DNA of 64,000 bases from Psychrobacillus sp. INOP01 (lineage in GTDB: Bacteria; Bacillota; Bacilli; Bacillales_A; Planococcaceae), in assembly GCF_018140925.1 (NCBI RefSeq), contig NZ_CP073315.1, positions 992,001-1,056,000 of the forward strand, written 5' to 3'. Both the position numbers and the translations under genes were made by a program. How positions within the stretch are numbered: the first letter of the stretch is position 1; each line of letters opens with the position of its first letter. Of the stretch, positions 38,858 through 49,835 are shown piece after piece. The notes under the pieces are model-generated. The model was not told the origin of the DNA. It saw only the letters and a list, made by a program, of their open reading frames with translations, and did not search any database.

Positions 38858-39792
38858 GGGATTACCACTTCCTTATGTCTACTTTGCTCCGCTTTCCTCC
38901 AAACATAAGCCACTACTATGGTTAGTAAGAAAGCAGTTATTAATCGTATTAATAATAATGGCCAGATTGGAATTCCTAATGGTATAAAGATTAACGTATC
39001 CTCTACCACTGCATGACATGCCACTAAGAAAATAAAGGCCAATGTCGCATCCTTTTTACTTACCCCATCCTCTTTCACTGCTTGAATCATTACACCTGCT
39101 CCATATGCAAGCCCAATCACAAGCCCAGCCACAAGCGTTAGGGAAGCATTTGGTTGTACACCAATAACTTTCGTAAAAGGAGCTAGCTTTTCTGAAAACT
39201 TTTGCAAATAATTCCGATCCTTTAAAAACTGGATAATCACCATTAACGGTATGACGATTAGCGCTAATTGTATAACGCCGAACGTCGCCTTTTGTAAGCC
39301 AAACAAAATAATTTCTCCCCATCCATCAGGAACTTGCTGACTTACTTGTAGCGCACCATATTTTGCTACTTCTCCGCCACCTTGCCACACTAGGTTAATA
39401 ATGACTGCAGACAGAATTGCCAAACCAAATCGAACAACCAGTACAACCCATAATTTCACTCCAACTCGAAGGGCAACTCCAGTTTCAATGAAAATATTAT
39501 GGGAAAAGGATAACATCGTCGCTAGTATGAAAACTTCCTTCACAGTCAATTCCAAAGATAGTATCCCTGCTATCCCCGCATATAAGTTTAATGCATTTCC
39601 CAGAACTAAAGGAATTGCTGCCTCTCCACGAAGACCTAATAGCCCCATAAACGGTGATATGATGTCAATAATCCAAGGCAGAACAGGCGTATACTGCAAA
39701 ATTACTACGATTAATGTAATTGGGAAAATTACTTTACTTAATGTCCATGTTGTTTTAAGACCAGCAAACAGCCCATTCTTCAACGTCCCCAT
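38854..39792 (-). CDS. yvoD: Nucleoside-recognition-domain membrane protein (YvoD-like)
   Basis: 312-residue integral membrane protein with about eight helices and two Gate/nucleoside-recognition repeats (about 15-150 and 165-300). Motifs include GLRGEAAIPLVLGNALNLYAG and GLAYGAGVMIQAV. Related to the spore maturation SpmA/SpmB group. Substrate not known. Position between lgt and ppaX equals B. subtilis yvoD. Confidence 0.88.
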   Translation of the reverse strand: MGTLKNGLFAGLKTTWTLSKVIFPITLIVVILQYTPVLPWIIDIISPFMGLLGLRGEAAIPLVLGNALNLYAGIAGILSLELTVKEVFILATMLSFSHNIFIETGVALRVGVKLWVVLVVRFGLAILSAVIINLVWQGGGEVAKYGALQVSQQVPDGWGEIILFGLQKATFGVIQLALIVIPLMVIIQFLKDRNYLQKFSEKLAPFTKVIGVQPNASLTLVAGLVIGLAYGAGVMIQAVKEDGVSKKDATLAFIFLVACHAVVEDTLIFIPLGIPIWPLLLIRLITAFLLTIVVAYVWRKAEQSRHKEVVIP

Positions 39793-39807
39793 CTTATCCC
39801 AGCTTTC

Positions 39808-40617
39808 TTACTTATCTTGATAATGAACAACAGGTTTTATCGTCATTCTTCTATATACAAATAAAATAATTGCAACTATAACTGTCACAATCGATACGAC
39901 TTGCGCAGTTCTCAATTCACCTATTAAATAGAGACTGTCAGTACGCATTCCTTCGATGAAAAATCGTCCAATAGAATACCACGCCGCGTAAAATAGCACC
40001 ATTTCCCCTCGACGTAAATTCACTTTGCGAAGCAGTATTAATATTATAACTCCGATAAAGTTCCAAACAGATTCATATAAAAATGTTGGGTGATAATACT
40101 TTCCATCTATATACATTTGTTCGATGATCCAATTTGGAAGCATCAAATTTTCTAAGAAAGATCTCGCTACTTCTCCACCATGCGCTTCTTGGTTGATGAA
40201 ATTTCCCCAACGACCAATAGTCTGACCTATTAAAATACTCGGTGCTACTATATCAGCAACCTTCCAGAAAGAAGAGCCACGTTTTTTCGTGAAAATATAA
40301 GCCGTTATAAACGACCCTATCAATGCCCCGTGTATCGCAATTCCGCCATTCCATATTTCAATAATTTTACCTGGATTTTCACTATAAAAATCCCATTTAA
40401 AAATAACATAGTAAATACGAGCACTAATAATGGCGATTGGAACTGCCCAAATAAGCAAATCCGTTAAATAATCTGGATGAAATCCTCGCTTCACCATTTC
40501 TTTTTGCGCAACGAAAAATGCTAATACTATCCCGAGGGCAATTATTACTCCATACCAACGTACCTCTAACGGTCCTAGAGAAAATGCTACCGGATCAATA
40601 ATCTGTAATAAACTCAT
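39808..40617 (-). CDS. lgt: Prolipoprotein diacylglyceryl transferase
   Basis: 269-residue membrane enzyme with seven helices and the Lgt signature [14 protein letters not shown] (about 135-148), catalytic region HGALIGSF near residue 95 and FLYESVWNF. It transfers diacylglycerol to the lipobox Cys of lipoproteins. RBS GGGAG before ATG. Confidence 0.97.
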   Translation of the reverse strand: MSLLQIIDPVAFSLGPLEVRWYGVIIALGIVLAFFVAQKEMVKRGFHPDYLTDLLIWAVPIAIISARIYYVIFKWDFYSENPGKIIEIWNGGIAIHGALIGSFITAYIFTKKRGSSFWKVADIVAPSILIGQTIGRWGNFINQEAHGGEVARSFLENLMLPNWIIEQMYIDGKYYHPTFLYESVWNFIGVIILILLRKVNLRRGEMVLFYAAWYSIGRFFIEGMRTDSLYLIGELRTAQVVSIVTVIVAIILFVYRRMTIKPVVHYQDK

Positions 40618-40640
40618 ATGTAACTCCCTTCAAGCATCTA

Positions 40641-41576
40641 TTAATAATCCACTTCTGAATTTTGTTCTATAACATCATTTAAACGCTTGGCGAAATCTTC
40701 CGCAGCATTTACACCCATTTTTTTTAATCGGTGATTCATTGCAGCCACTTCAATAATTACTGCTATATTTCGACCTGGTCGAACTGGAACAGTTAGCTTC
40801 GTAATAGCTGTATTAATAATTTCCATCTTCTCTTCTTCGAGACCTAGTCGGTCATATGTCTTTTTCTCATCCCAAATCTCTAATTCGATTACAAGCGTTA
40901 TACGTTTATAGCTTCGAATGGCACTTGCCCCAAATAGTGTCATTATATCGATAATACCTAATCCGCGAATTTCTAAGAGATGCTCGATCAGCTGTGGCGC
41001 ACTACCGACCAACGTATCCTCGCCCTCTTGCCTAATTTCTACACAATCATCCGCTACTAAACGATGACCCCTTTTCACTAGCTCTAATGCCGTCTCGCTT
41101 TTCCCGACTCCGCTTTTCCCAGTGATTAGCACACCAACCCCATAAATATCTACGAGTACGCCATGCACAGCAGTAGAAGGTGCTAACCTACTTTCTAAAA
41201 AGTTCGTTAGCATACTAGAAAATCTTGTAGTAGGCAAGCTAGTCGTTAATACAGGAACTGAATTTTCATTGGAGGCTGTGATTAATTCTTTCGGCACTTC
41301 CATTCCGTGTGAAACTATGATGACCGGTGTATCTTGTGCACAAAGCTTTCTCATACGTTCACTTTTTTCTTTAGGTTGTAACAAATCAAAAAAAGAAATC
41401 TCCGTCTTACCTAAAAGCTGTATCCGATTGGAAGGATAATGTGTAAAATATCCTGCGATTTCAATTCCTGGTCTAGAAATATCACTCACCGAAATATGAC
41501 GCCCAATGCCTTCTTCCCCACTTACTAATGTGAGATTCAAATGTTCTTTAATGTCCTTCGTCGTCACATGTGACAT
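40641..41576 (-). CDS. hprK: HPr kinase/phosphorylase
   Basis: 311-residue bifunctional enzyme. N-terminal MurF-like domain (about 1-130), then P-loop [13 protein letters not shown] at about 154, catalytic His/Asp region GHRLVADD and signature [16 protein letters not shown]. It phosphorylates Ser46 of HPr and Crh with ATP or PPi and removes it by phosphorolysis. First gene of its unit. Confidence 0.98.
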   Translation of the reverse strand: MSHVTTKDIKEHLNLTLVSGEEGIGRHISVSDISRPGIEIAGYFTHYPSNRIQLLGKTEISFFDLLQPKEKSERMRKLCAQDTPVIIVSHGMEVPKELITASNENSVPVLTTSLPTTRFSSMLTNFLESRLAPSTAVHGVLVDIYGVGVLITGKSGVGKSETALELVKRGHRLVADDCVEIRQEGEDTLVGSAPQLIEHLLEIRGLGIIDIMTLFGASAIRSYKRITLVIELEIWDEKKTYDRLGLEEEKMEIINTAITKLTVPVRPGRNIAVIIEVAAMNHRLKKMGVNAAEDFAKRLNDVIEQNSEVDY

Positions 41577-41699
41577 ACCCCTAAACTCCCTTCGTCCTAC
41601 ATTTGTAAACCTAGTACTTATTTTATCATGATTGTCTACTTAAATTGTATCCATTTATCTTTTCTTCATCTATTTAAAAGATGAAAGGAGGTTTTTTCT

Positions 41700-42251
41700 A
41701 TGAAAATTATGCTTGATGCAGGCCATGGACCTAACACTATCGGCAAAAGGACACCAGATGGAAAAATGAAAGAGTTTGAATTTAATGAAGCGGTTGCTCA
41801 ACTTGTAAAAAATGAACTAACTGGTTTTGATCTAATTGTTATGAATTGTCATGACAGGGAGAGAGATGTTCCTCTTAAGGAAAGAACAACATTAGCTAAC
41901 AAAATGAGAGTTGACGCATTTATCTCTCTCCATGCCAATGCGTATGGTACAACGTGGAATAATACTAGTGGAATCGAAACCTTTACTTATACAAAACCTT
42001 CCGAGCAATCTGTTATTCTCGCAACGCTTATCCAAAACTCTCTATGCTCTATTACGGGAAGATGGAATCGAGGAGTGAAGAAGGCTGATTTTTCAGTTGT
42101 TCGAGACACAAGGATGCCAGCTGTGCTAGTAGAATGTGGATTTATGACGAACAAACACGAAGCAATTTTATTGCAATCAACAGAGTACAGAATGCGCTGC
42201 GCGAAAGCCATCTCTTTTGCAATTCTATGTTGGATCCAGCAAAAGCGGTGA
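41700..42251 (+). CDS. N-acetylmuramoyl-L-alanine amidase (Amidase_3)
   Basis: 183-residue zinc amidase consisting of the catalytic domain only. Zn ligands: His8 in LDAGHG, a Glu in the MKEFEFNEAV helix and His in ISLHANA; the catalytic Glu lies in VLVECGF. It cleaves the amide between muramic acid and the stem peptide. No signal peptide or cell-wall binding domain is seen, so it may act after lysis, in the mother cell or as a phage-type remnant. RBS AAAGGAGG. Divergent from hprK. Confidence 0.88.
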   Translation: MKIMLDAGHGPNTIGKRTPDGKMKEFEFNEAVAQLVKNELTGFDLIVMNCHDRERDVPLKERTTLANKMRVDAFISLHANAYGTTWNNTSGIETFTYTKPSEQSVILATLIQNSLCSITGRWNRGVKKADFSVVRDTRMPAVLVECGFMTNKHEAILLQSTEYRMRCAKAISFAILCWIQQKR

Positions 42252-42321
42252 TCCAGAAAAACTTTAAAATAGCATATTATAACAAAAACCAAGCAAAAAA
42301 AGGCTCGGTCCTTTAGGCTTA

Positions 42322-42370
42322 ACACCTGTTTCTACCGTTTTTAATAAGCTTTGAACAGACTTCTTACAGA
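42322..42370 (+). repeat. Half copy of the AACCTGTTTC element
   Basis: ACACCTGTTTCTACCG, AAGCTTTGAACAGACTTCTTA parallels the left arm of the element at 58470-58640 (CTGTTTC, AAGCT, ACAGACTT). No right arm is seen. It follows the amidase gene. The rest of 42371-42508 holds nothing recognisable. Confidence 0.5.
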
Positions 42371-42508
42371 TAACAAATCCATAGCCTCTACTTTTCATGC
42401 AATCCATTGGATTCCATATCATTCAAAGAGCCAGGAAGAACAATGATTATGTAAACTCAAGAAGGATATACATCCTTATCTTTTATGAATAAGTGAATCT
42501 TATTTATC

Positions 42509-42632
42509 TTTACTTGCTCTCATCTATTGTTTACTTGCCTCCACTTGTTACTTACTTGCAGTCGTGAATGATTTACTTGCTCTTAGTCTACATTTACTTG
42601 CGGTTTTTTACCTTTTACTTGCGGAACGGAAA
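42509..42632. repeat. 21-bp phased array 5 (TTTACTTGC type, six units)
   Basis: TTTACTTGC (once CTTACTTGC) starts at 42509, 42530, 42551, 42572, 42593 and 42614, exactly 21 bases apart. Spacers differ. The last unit is followed by GGAACGGAAAATTTCGCC, similar to flanks of arrays 1, 3 and 4. It lies between convergent amidase and yvlB genes. Confidence 0.92.
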
Positions 42633-42787
42633 ATTTCGCCAAAGTTCTTTATTGATTCACAGCCCAAATGTGTAGAATCGAATTACTATTAGTTCTTTTC
42701 TACTCAATAGGTCAACTATTATAGATTGAGTCTGTAGATGATTCTGCATATTCATCGTGTTTATCATAAAAGCTTATTTTACTTTAT

Positions 42788-42951
42788 GAATAATAACTAC
42801 TTACTTAATTGATTGATTGATTGTAGCGGAAGGCGGCGACTCCTGCGAGATTAGCTTGAGCTGAAGACCCCGCAGGAGCTAGCGACGAGGAGGCTGAAGC
42901 CAAGCCAGCGGAAAGCGTCCGCCTGAAGCGGAAATCAAAGCGGTATTATTC
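42788..42951. mobile_element. MITE-like GC-rich repeat, copy C
   Basis: Ends GAATAATAACT (42788) and GTATTATTC (42943-42951) are near-perfect inverted repeats. Inside, GGAAGGCGGCGACTCCTGCG pairs partly with CCGCAGGAG and with GGAAAGCGTCCGCCTGAAG. GAAATCAA precedes the right end. It is the clearest of the four copies; no gene lies within. GATTGATTGATTG near 42811 is a small tandem expansion. Confidence 0.8.
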
Positions 42952-43017
42952 ATTTGTTTAATTATCAGGAACTAGTTGTTCATGGTACATTCTTATATAC
43001 TTTTTATTCTTCAAAAT

Positions 43018-43054
43018 AAAAAAGTGGAGGGGATAATATCCCGCTCCACTTTTT
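43018..43054 (-). terminator. Terminator after yvlB
   Basis: AAAAGTGGAG and CTCCACTTTT close the stem, with six U residues after it on the minus strand. Confidence 0.85.
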
Positions 43055-44156
43055 ATTCTCCTTCTACTGTATAACGGACAACAACTGATCCTGTTTTTGC
43101 ATCACCGTGTACTCGTAGAGGTGCAGCTTCTGAATCCACTATTTTCGTGAACCCTACTTTTTTGTTTAACAGCTGCTCAGATTGGTTTAGGTGGGTAACA
43201 TCAGCCAATTGAACATCTATTTTACCAATTTGGGAAGTAGCCTCCCCTTTTATCGATACATCCTTTGGAATATACAGTTCAACTGTTCCAGCCACCGCTG
43301 TGCCTTCTATTTTACGAGCGTCTTTATCTTTAGTTGTTAAAATAACATGTCCGCTCACCGATGAACCTTCTATTTCTTTGAGCTTACCATCTACATAAAT
43401 ACGACCATTCATCGTCTCTACTTCAATCGTTTCTCCTTCAACACGTTGAACCTGAACCGATCCATTAACCGTTTCTATATCAGCTCTTTCAAACTTCAAT
43501 TCATCTAATTCTACTTTTCCATTAGTTGTTTTAATTCTAAATGAGTTTGCCTCTAAATTTTTAGCTGAGAACTCACCATTGAACAAACGGACAGAAATAT
43601 TATTATATTCTTTGTTTGGAACATATAACGTTACTTGTACCGAAGTAGTTTTCATATCGCTATACACACGTAATTTGTTTCCTTCTGTTGTGAAAATAAA
43701 CTCTTCACGGAAACGTTTCTTCGCTTCCTCTTCAGTTGAATTTTTAAAGGATTTCACTTTAACAGTAGCACGTGCATGCTGTTCTTCCGTGGGTTGAATT
43801 TCAACTTTACCATTCGCAATATTAATAGAAATATCCGTCAAATCTACATCCTCTTTAACGAATTGTTCTTCAAAAACAACTGGTTCTCCAAATGGCATAT
43901 CAAAATCCTTCATTTTGTCCACAGTTCCTTGCATAAACTGCATAAATCGTTCACCCATTACCGTGAAATCGCGCTTCAAATCTTCCACAAAATCGGTATT
44001 TTTGTTTTGTGACTTTGTATATTCTTTCTCCTCAGGTATAAACTGTGTGGCAGGTGTTGTTTGTTTTCCAAGCTCTTCAAGTAATGCCAATGCTTCTTGC
44101 GCAGTAATCGTGCCATTTTCAACCATATCTAAAATACGTTTTCGTTCTTCTTGCAT
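43053..44156 (-). CDS. yvlB: DUF4097 adhesin-like protein (YvlB-like)
   Basis: 367-residue protein. A short N-terminal SHOCT-like helix pair (MQEERKRILDMVENGTITAQEALALLEEL) is followed by a beta-solenoid DUF4097 region (about 120-355) of repeats such as IRLFNGEFSAKNLEANSFRI and VETMNGRIYVDG. No signal peptide. B. subtilis yvlB belongs to the LiaR- and sigma-W-linked yvlABCD locus; here it stands without yvlA, C or D. ATG at 44156 has GAGGAGG upstream. Confidence 0.88.
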   Translation of the reverse strand: MQEERKRILDMVENGTITAQEALALLEELGKQTTPATQFIPEEKEYTKSQNKNTDFVEDLKRDFTVMGERFMQFMQGTVDKMKDFDMPFGEPVVFEEQFVKEDVDLTDISINIANGKVEIQPTEEQHARATVKVKSFKNSTEEEAKKRFREEFIFTTEGNKLRVYSDMKTTSVQVTLYVPNKEYNNISVRLFNGEFSAKNLEANSFRIKTTNGKVELDELKFERADIETVNGSVQVQRVEGETIEVETMNGRIYVDGKLKEIEGSSVSGHVILTTKDKDARKIEGTAVAGTVELYIPKDVSIKGEATSQIGKIDVQLADVTHLNQSEQLLNKKVGFTKIVDSEAAPLRVHGDAKTGSVVVRYTVEGE

Positions 44157-44238
44157 AGTGAAAGGCCTCCTCATGAATTTAGACTATAAATCATTTTACT
44201 AACACTACTTTATACGATTGAAAAATCAAAAAGTTTCA

Positions 44239-47133
44239 TCACGAAGTCGATACAGGACTTTTTTTCTTTTTAGACGCTTTCGTTACAACTTCATCCATCC
44301 GTTGTCGATCTCTTTCTAAAATAGTTTTCAAGTACTTCCCTGTATACGAGTCTTTCGATGCAGCAATTTTCTCAGGTGTACCTACCGCAATAATTGTTCC
44401 ACCTTTGTCTCCACCTTCTGGCCCTAGATCAATCATGTAATCCGCTGTTTTAATGACATCTAAATTATGCTCAATTACTAATACACTATCTCCGTTATCT
44501 ACTAAACGTTGAAGTACTACTAGCAATCTTGCGATATCGTCTACATGTAGACCTGTAGTCGGTTCATCCAAGATATAAAATGACTTCCCATTAGAACGCT
44601 TGTGTAATTCAGAAGCTAGCTTTACACGCTGCGCTTCCCCACCAGAGAGGGTAGTTGCTGGTTGTCCTAATTCCATATATCCAAGCCCTACATCTACAAT
44701 TGTTTGTAGTTTACGGCTGATTTTCGGATGATTTTCGAAAAAGGCCAGCCCATCCTCTGCAGTCATTTTAAGTATATCAGCAATATTTTTACCTTTGTAT
44801 TGTACTTCTAATGTTTCACGGTTGTATCGTTTGCCATGACAGATTTCACATGGGACATATACATCTGGAAGGAAATGCATTTCAATTTTTATAATGCCAT
44901 CCCCACGACATGCCTCACAACGCCCGCCTTTAACATTAAAGCTAAATCTTCCTTTTTTATATCCTCTTACTTTTGCTTCATTCGTTGATGCAAAAAGATC
45001 ACGCATATCATCAAAAACTCCTGTATAAGTAGCTGGGTTGGACCGTGGAGTACGGCCAATCGGAGACTGGTCTATATCAATTACCTTTTCCAACATGTCG
45101 ATACCTTCCATGCTTTTATGTGCTCCGGGCTTCACTTTGGAACGATTTAGTTTTTGTGCTAGTGATTTATATAATATTTCATTTACTAATGTACTTTTAC
45201 CAGACCCTGAAACTCCTGTAACAGCTGTAAATACTCCTAACGGAACATCTACATTTACATTTTTCAAGTTGTTTTCTGAAGCACCCTTTATTTTGATAAA
45301 GCGACCATCTGGCTTTCTTCTTTCTACTGGAAGAGGAATAAACTTTTGCCCACTTAAATATTGACCGGTTAAAGACTTTTTGTTTTTCATCACTTGCTCT
45401 GGAGTTCCTGCAGCGATTATCTCTCCGCCATGCACTCCTGCACCAGGGCCCACGTCTATTAAGTAGTCCGCTGCCATCATTGTGTCCTCATCATGCTCTA
45501 CAACTATTAAGGTGTTCCCAATATCTCGCATGTTTTTTAATGTTTCGATTAGTCGATCATTATCTCGCTGATGTAACCCGATAGACGGTTCATCCAAAAT
45601 GTATAACACACCTGTCAATCTCGATCCAATTTGGGTTGCCAAGCGAATACGTTGCGCTTCCCCACCTGACAAAGTTCCCGAAGCACGGTTTAATGTTAAA
45701 TAATCTAGTCCAACATTCTCTAGAAACCCTAGACGTTCATTAATTTCTCTCAGCACAAGGCGAGCAATTTGCATATCTTTTTCGGATAAACTTAACTCAT
45801 TGAAAAACTTATTTGCTTCTTCAATGGAATATTTCGTAATTTCCCCAATATGAAGAGAATTTATCTTCACTGCAAGTGTTTCTTCTTTTAGACGATAGCC
45901 ATTACATGTAGGACAATTATGTTGCTCCATATATTTTTCCATTTGCTCACGAATATAATCGGAGGACGTATCCTTATATCTACGCTCAATATTAGCAAGA
46001 ACACCTTCAAATGTAATCAAGTTATCTCGAACTTGTCCAAATTCATTTTCATAGCGGAAACGAATATTATCATTCCCTGAACCATACATAATTTTGTTCC
46101 ATTGATCGATCGGTAATTTTTCAACCGGAACATTCATTTTTATTTTGTAATGCTTACATACTGCCTCTAAGAGCTTTGGATAATACTGGGAGCTTGTTGG
46201 CTGCCATGCGACAATAGCTCCGTCTGCGAGTGTGACACTTTTGTCGGGAACAACTAAATCGGGATCCACCTCTAACTTCGTACCAAGTCCATCACAATCT
46301 GTACACGCACCAAATGGACTATTAAAAGAAAACATTCGTGGCTCTAATTCCCCGATAGAAAATCCACATATTGGACAGGCATGATGCTCACTAAATAGAA
46401 CTTCTTCATGCTCCATAACATCTATTAAAACTCTACCATCTGCAAGTCTTAGTGCTGACTCTATGGAATCACTAAGTCTTGCAGCAACTCCTTCTTTCAT
46501 TATAATTCGGTCGATTACAACCTCAATATTATGTTTTTTATTTTTATCTAGATTGATATCATCATCTAAATCAATTAACTCTCCATCGATGCGTACACGA
46601 ACGAAGCCCTCTTTTTTCATCTCTTCCAAGAGCTTTACATGCGTTCCTTTACGTCCTGAAACAATAGGCGCTAGTACTTGCATCTTTGTTTTTTCTGGAT
46701 ATTCACTTAAGCGATCTACCATTTGTTCAATCGTTTGAGATGAAATTTCAATACCATGATTGGGACATATTGGTTTTCCAACTCGTGCATACAATAGTCG
46801 CATATAGTCATAAATTTCGGTCACGGTTGCAACTGTAGATCGTGGGTTTTTACTCGTCGTTTTTTGATCGATGGAAATAGCTGGTGATAGTCCCTCAATG
46901 ACATCTACATCTGGCTTATCCATTTGCCCTAAAAATTGTCGTGCATAGGCAGATAATGACTCTACATAGCGTCTTTGTCCTTCAGCGTAGATTGTATCAA
47001 AAGCTAAAGAAGACTTGCCTGAGCCTGAAAGACCAGTCATGACCACGAGCTTATCTCTTGGTATCTTCAAACTTACATTTTTTAAATTATGTGCACGTGC
47101 ACCTTGAATCACGATTTCTTGATTTTTCAACAC
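44239..47133 (-). CDS. uvrA: Excinuclease ABC subunit A
   Basis: 964-residue DNA-damage recognition ATPase. Walker A motifs [14 protein letters not shown] (about 31) and [13 protein letters not shown] (about 645), ABC signatures LSGGEAQR twice, and zinc-binding CxxC pairs ([18 protein letters not shown] with CEICHG). It loads UvrB at damage. Start is GTG at 47133 (TTG next codon also possible), two bases after uvrB; co-transcribed and under LexA. Confidence 0.98.
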   Translation of the reverse strand: MLKNQEIVIQGARAHNLKNVSLKIPRDKLVVMTGLSGSGKSSLAFDTIYAEGQRRYVESLSAYARQFLGQMDKPDVDVIEGLSPAISIDQKTTSKNPRSTVATVTEIYDYMRLLYARVGKPICPNHGIEISSQTIEQMVDRLSEYPEKTKMQVLAPIVSGRKGTHVKLLEEMKKEGFVRVRIDGELIDLDDDINLDKNKKHNIEVVIDRIIMKEGVAARLSDSIESALRLADGRVLIDVMEHEEVLFSEHHACPICGFSIGELEPRMFSFNSPFGACTDCDGLGTKLEVDPDLVVPDKSVTLADGAIVAWQPTSSQYYPKLLEAVCKHYKIKMNVPVEKLPIDQWNKIMYGSGNDNIRFRYENEFGQVRDNLITFEGVLANIERRYKDTSSDYIREQMEKYMEQHNCPTCNGYRLKEETLAVKINSLHIGEITKYSIEEANKFFNELSLSEKDMQIARLVLREINERLGFLENVGLDYLTLNRASGTLSGGEAQRIRLATQIGSRLTGVLYILDEPSIGLHQRDNDRLIETLKNMRDIGNTLIVVEHDEDTMMAADYLIDVGPGAGVHGGEIIAAGTPEQVMKNKKSLTGQYLSGQKFIPLPVERRKPDGRFIKIKGASENNLKNVNVDVPLGVFTAVTGVSGSGKSTLVNEILYKSLAQKLNRSKVKPGAHKSMEGIDMLEKVIDIDQSPIGRTPRSNPATYTGVFDDMRDLFASTNEAKVRGYKKGRFSFNVKGGRCEACRGDGIIKIEMHFLPDVYVPCEICHGKRYNRETLEVQYKGKNIADILKMTAEDGLAFFENHPKISRKLQTIVDVGLGYMELGQPATTLSGGEAQRVKLASELHKRSNGKSFYILDEPTTGLHVDDIARLLVVLQRLVDNGDSVLVIEHNLDVIKTADYMIDLGPEGGDKGGTIIAVGTPEKIAASKDSYTGKYLKTILERDRQRMDEVVTKASKKKKSPVSTS

Positions 47134-47136
47134 CTA

Positions 47137-49119
47137 TCACCCTTCCAGCTTCAGTTCCAAAATTGTGTCACGTAGTTCTGCAGCCCGTTCAAAGTTAAGA
47201 GCTTTGGCTGCATCTTTCATTTCTTTTTCTAAATTTTCTAGAAGTGTTGCTTTTTCCTGTTTCGTTAATGGTTTTCCACTTATTAAGCGCTGTGCATACG
47301 TTTCTTCCTCTTCAGCAACCTGTGAAGCACGTATCACTTCTCTTATTTTCTTTTGAATCGTTTTTGGTGTTATTCCGTGTTTCTCGTTGTATTCCATTTG
47401 AATTGTCCGGCGACGTTTCGTTTCATCTATAGCTTTTCGCATGGAGTCCGTCATTTTATCCGCATACATAACTACTTCCCCATTGGAATTTCGCGCAGCA
47501 CGGCCAATAGTCTGAATCAATGAACGCTCGGAACGTAAAAACCCTTCTTTATCTGCATCTAATATGGCCACTAATGACACTTCAGGTATATCTATACCTT
47601 CTCGTAACAAGTTAATTCCTATTAATACATCGTAGGTACCTAAACGGAGCTCACGAATAATTTCAGTACGTTCCAAGGTTTTTACTTCTGAATGTAAATA
47701 CTGTACCTTTATACCGATTTCTTTTAAGTAGTCCGTTAAATCCTCCGACATTTTTTTCGTTAGCGTCGTGATTAAAACACGTTCATTTTTGGCAGCTCTT
47801 TCATGTATTTCATTGATCAAATCATCTATTTGCCCTTCAATAGGCTTCACTGTAATGACGGGATCCAATAGACCAGTTGGACGAATAATTTGCTCCACCA
47901 TTTCCGGTGTATGCTCCAGCTCATAAGGACCAGGTGTTGCTGAAACAAATATAGCTTGGTTTATATGTTTTTCATACTCATTGAATGTTAGAGGACGATT
48001 ATCTAGTGCAGATGGCAATCGGAAACCATAATTTACGAGCACTGATTTTCTAGCTTGGTCACCATTATACATTCCTCTCACTTGAGGTAATGAAACGTGG
48101 CTTTCATCCACTACGAGTAAAAAATCCTCTGGAAAATAATCAAGTAATGTATAAGGAACTGCTCCAGCCTCTCTTAAGGTTAAATGACGAGAGTAGTTTT
48201 CAATCCCTGAGCAAAAGCCCATCTCTTCCATCATTTCTAAATCATATCTCGTACGTTGCTCCAATCGTTGAGCTTCTAATAACTTATCCTCGCTTCTTAA
48301 ATACGCAAGCTGCTCTTCTAATTCTTTTTCAATATTTGCTAAGGCTAGCTTCAACTTTTCTTCACGAGTAACGAAGTGGGAAGCTGGAAATATTGCGACA
48401 TGATCACGTTCACCTAAAATTTCTCCAGTAAGTGCATTAACCTCACGAATACGATCAATTTCATCCCCGAAGAATTCTACTCGCAGACATTTTTCATCGC
48501 GTGAAGCAGGAAAAATTTCTACTACATCACCACGAACACGGAACTTTCCACGCACGAAGTTCAAATCGTTTCGTTCATACTGAATGTCGACGAGTTTTCG
48601 TAATAACTGATTGCGTTCAATTTCCATTCCCGTTCTTAGTGATACGACCATCTCTTTGTATTCTTCTGGATTTCCTAACCCATAGATACAAGATACTGAA
48701 GCGATAATAATGACATCTTTTCTTTCGAATAAAGAGGACGTAGCAGAATGTCGTAACTTGTCTATTTCCTCGTTGATACTTGAATCCTTTTCTATAAATG
48801 TATCGGTTTGTGGAACGTATGCTTCCGGTTGAAAATAATCATAATAACTAACGAAATACTCCACAGCATTATTTGGGAAGAATTCTTTAAACTCGCTATA
48901 TAATTGTCCAGCAAGTGTTTTGTTATGCGCCATTACTAGCGTCGGTTTGTTTGTTTGCTGAATCACGTTTGAAATCGTATATGTTTTACCTGTACCTGTT
49001 GCACCAAGTAAGGTCTGATATCTTTTTCCCGCATTAACGCCTTCCACTAGTTCTTTTATTGCTTCTACTTGATCTCCCGCTGGCTCATACGGAGCTTGTA
49101 AATCAAAAATTTGTTCCAT
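47137..49119 (-). CDS. uvrB: Excinuclease ABC subunit B
   Basis: 660-residue helicase-like repair protein. Walker [13 protein letters not shown], beta-hairpin [17 protein letters not shown]-type DESH, motif [11 protein letters not shown] and the C-terminal UVR motif ([12 protein letters not shown]). ATG at 49119 is preceded by GGGAGG; ATG at 49134 overlaps that site. A LexA box lies about 65 bases upstream. Confidence 0.98.
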   Translation of the reverse strand: MEQIFDLQAPYEPAGDQVEAIKELVEGVNAGKRYQTLLGATGTGKTYTISNVIQQTNKPTLVMAHNKTLAGQLYSEFKEFFPNNAVEYFVSYYDYFQPEAYVPQTDTFIEKDSSINEEIDKLRHSATSSLFERKDVIIIASVSCIYGLGNPEEYKEMVVSLRTGMEIERNQLLRKLVDIQYERNDLNFVRGKFRVRGDVVEIFPASRDEKCLRVEFFGDEIDRIREVNALTGEILGERDHVAIFPASHFVTREEKLKLALANIEKELEEQLAYLRSEDKLLEAQRLEQRTRYDLEMMEEMGFCSGIENYSRHLTLREAGAVPYTLLDYFPEDFLLVVDESHVSLPQVRGMYNGDQARKSVLVNYGFRLPSALDNRPLTFNEYEKHINQAIFVSATPGPYELEHTPEMVEQIIRPTGLLDPVITVKPIEGQIDDLINEIHERAAKNERVLITTLTKKMSEDLTDYLKEIGIKVQYLHSEVKTLERTEIIRELRLGTYDVLIGINLLREGIDIPEVSLVAILDADKEGFLRSERSLIQTIGRAARNSNGEVVMYADKMTDSMRKAIDETKRRRTIQMEYNEKHGITPKTIQKKIREVIRASQVAEEEETYAQRLISGKPLTKQEKATLLENLEKEMKDAAKALNFERAAELRDTILELKLEG

Positions 49120-49184
49120 ACAAAAGCCTCCCATTTTCTGAATAATTTCAGTTTAACACACTCTTTTTTTGATTCCTACTAAAA

Positions 49185-49198
49185 CGAACATACGTTTT
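49185..49198 (-). promoter_or_regulatory. LexA (DinR) operator of uvrBA
   Basis: CGAAC-ATAC-GTTTT matches the Bacillus LexA consensus CGAACRNRYGTTYC at 13 of 14 positions. uvrBA is a known SOS operon in B. subtilis. Confidence 0.85.
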
Positions 49199-49208
49199 TT
49201 ATATATAA

Positions 49209-49236
49209 CAAAAAGCCACTGATACCAGTGGCTTTG
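49209..49236 (-). terminator. Terminator in the uvrB-IDEAL gap
   Basis: AAGCCACTG and CAGTGGCTT form the stem with TTTTTG following on the minus strand; a weaker T-run exists on the other side. It lies upstream of the uvrB operator and insulates uvrBA from upstream reading. Confidence 0.75.
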
Positions 49237-49376
49237 GATTTTTCTATTGTTTGTCTCCGTTAAAATAAATACACTAAATACTAACTAGTTATAAAAAGGT
49301 TTAATCAATTTCTTCTCATTAACTTGTTGCTACAGATTTAGTCATTATAACTTAGCACATTTATTGTGTTTAATAT

Positions 49377-49406
49377 AAAAAAACCACTCCAATGGAAGTG
49401 GTTTCT
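49377..49406 (-). terminator. Terminator after the IDEAL gene
   Basis: AAACCACT and AGTGGTTT form the stem with seven U residues on the minus strand, 15 bases after the stop. Confidence 0.85.
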
Positions 49407-49420
49407 TTATCATTGTTCGA

Positions 49421-49657
49421 TTATTTTGGACTGTTTAGCTGATGAAGTGCAGTTGAATACTCCATAAATGCAGCCCTATCTTTCTGATCTAGTGCCTCGT
49501 CTATCAATGATAAGAGACGCTTACTACTTTGTTCCCGGTGGATAATGTTCAAAAACATATCAAGATATATTTCGTTTAACAAATTTTCGGCAGAGCTTTC
49601 TTTCCCCGTTTGACCCATTGCTTTCAAGAAATCTGCATATGAATATTGTTTGTCCAT
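49421..49657 (-). CDS. IDEAL-domain protein
   Basis: 78-residue protein. The C-terminal half holds the IDEAL motif (SLIDEALDQKDRAAFMEYS), a short helical domain typical of Firmicutes, also found in the N-terminus of ComK-linked or adaptor-like proteins. Family function unclear. ATG at 49657 is taken; ATG at 49663 and GTG at 49666 are possible. It is divergent from comK. Confidence 0.82.
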   Translation of the reverse strand: MDKQYSYADFLKAMGQTGKESSAENLLNEIYLDMFLNIIHREQSSKRLLSLIDEALDQKDRAAFMEYSTALHQLNSPK

Positions 49658-49835
49658 CTCCATCACCCCGATGTCTTTTTTCTATTATATAAAAGCAACG
49701 AGATACTTGCAATCATTTTGAGAAAATTACAACTATACAGTAAAAAGGGAATATTTTAAAAATCCGTTATATATGCTTGATTTATTTCCAAAATTAACTA
49801 TAATTGAGGTACATAATACAAAGGAGTGGATTTTT

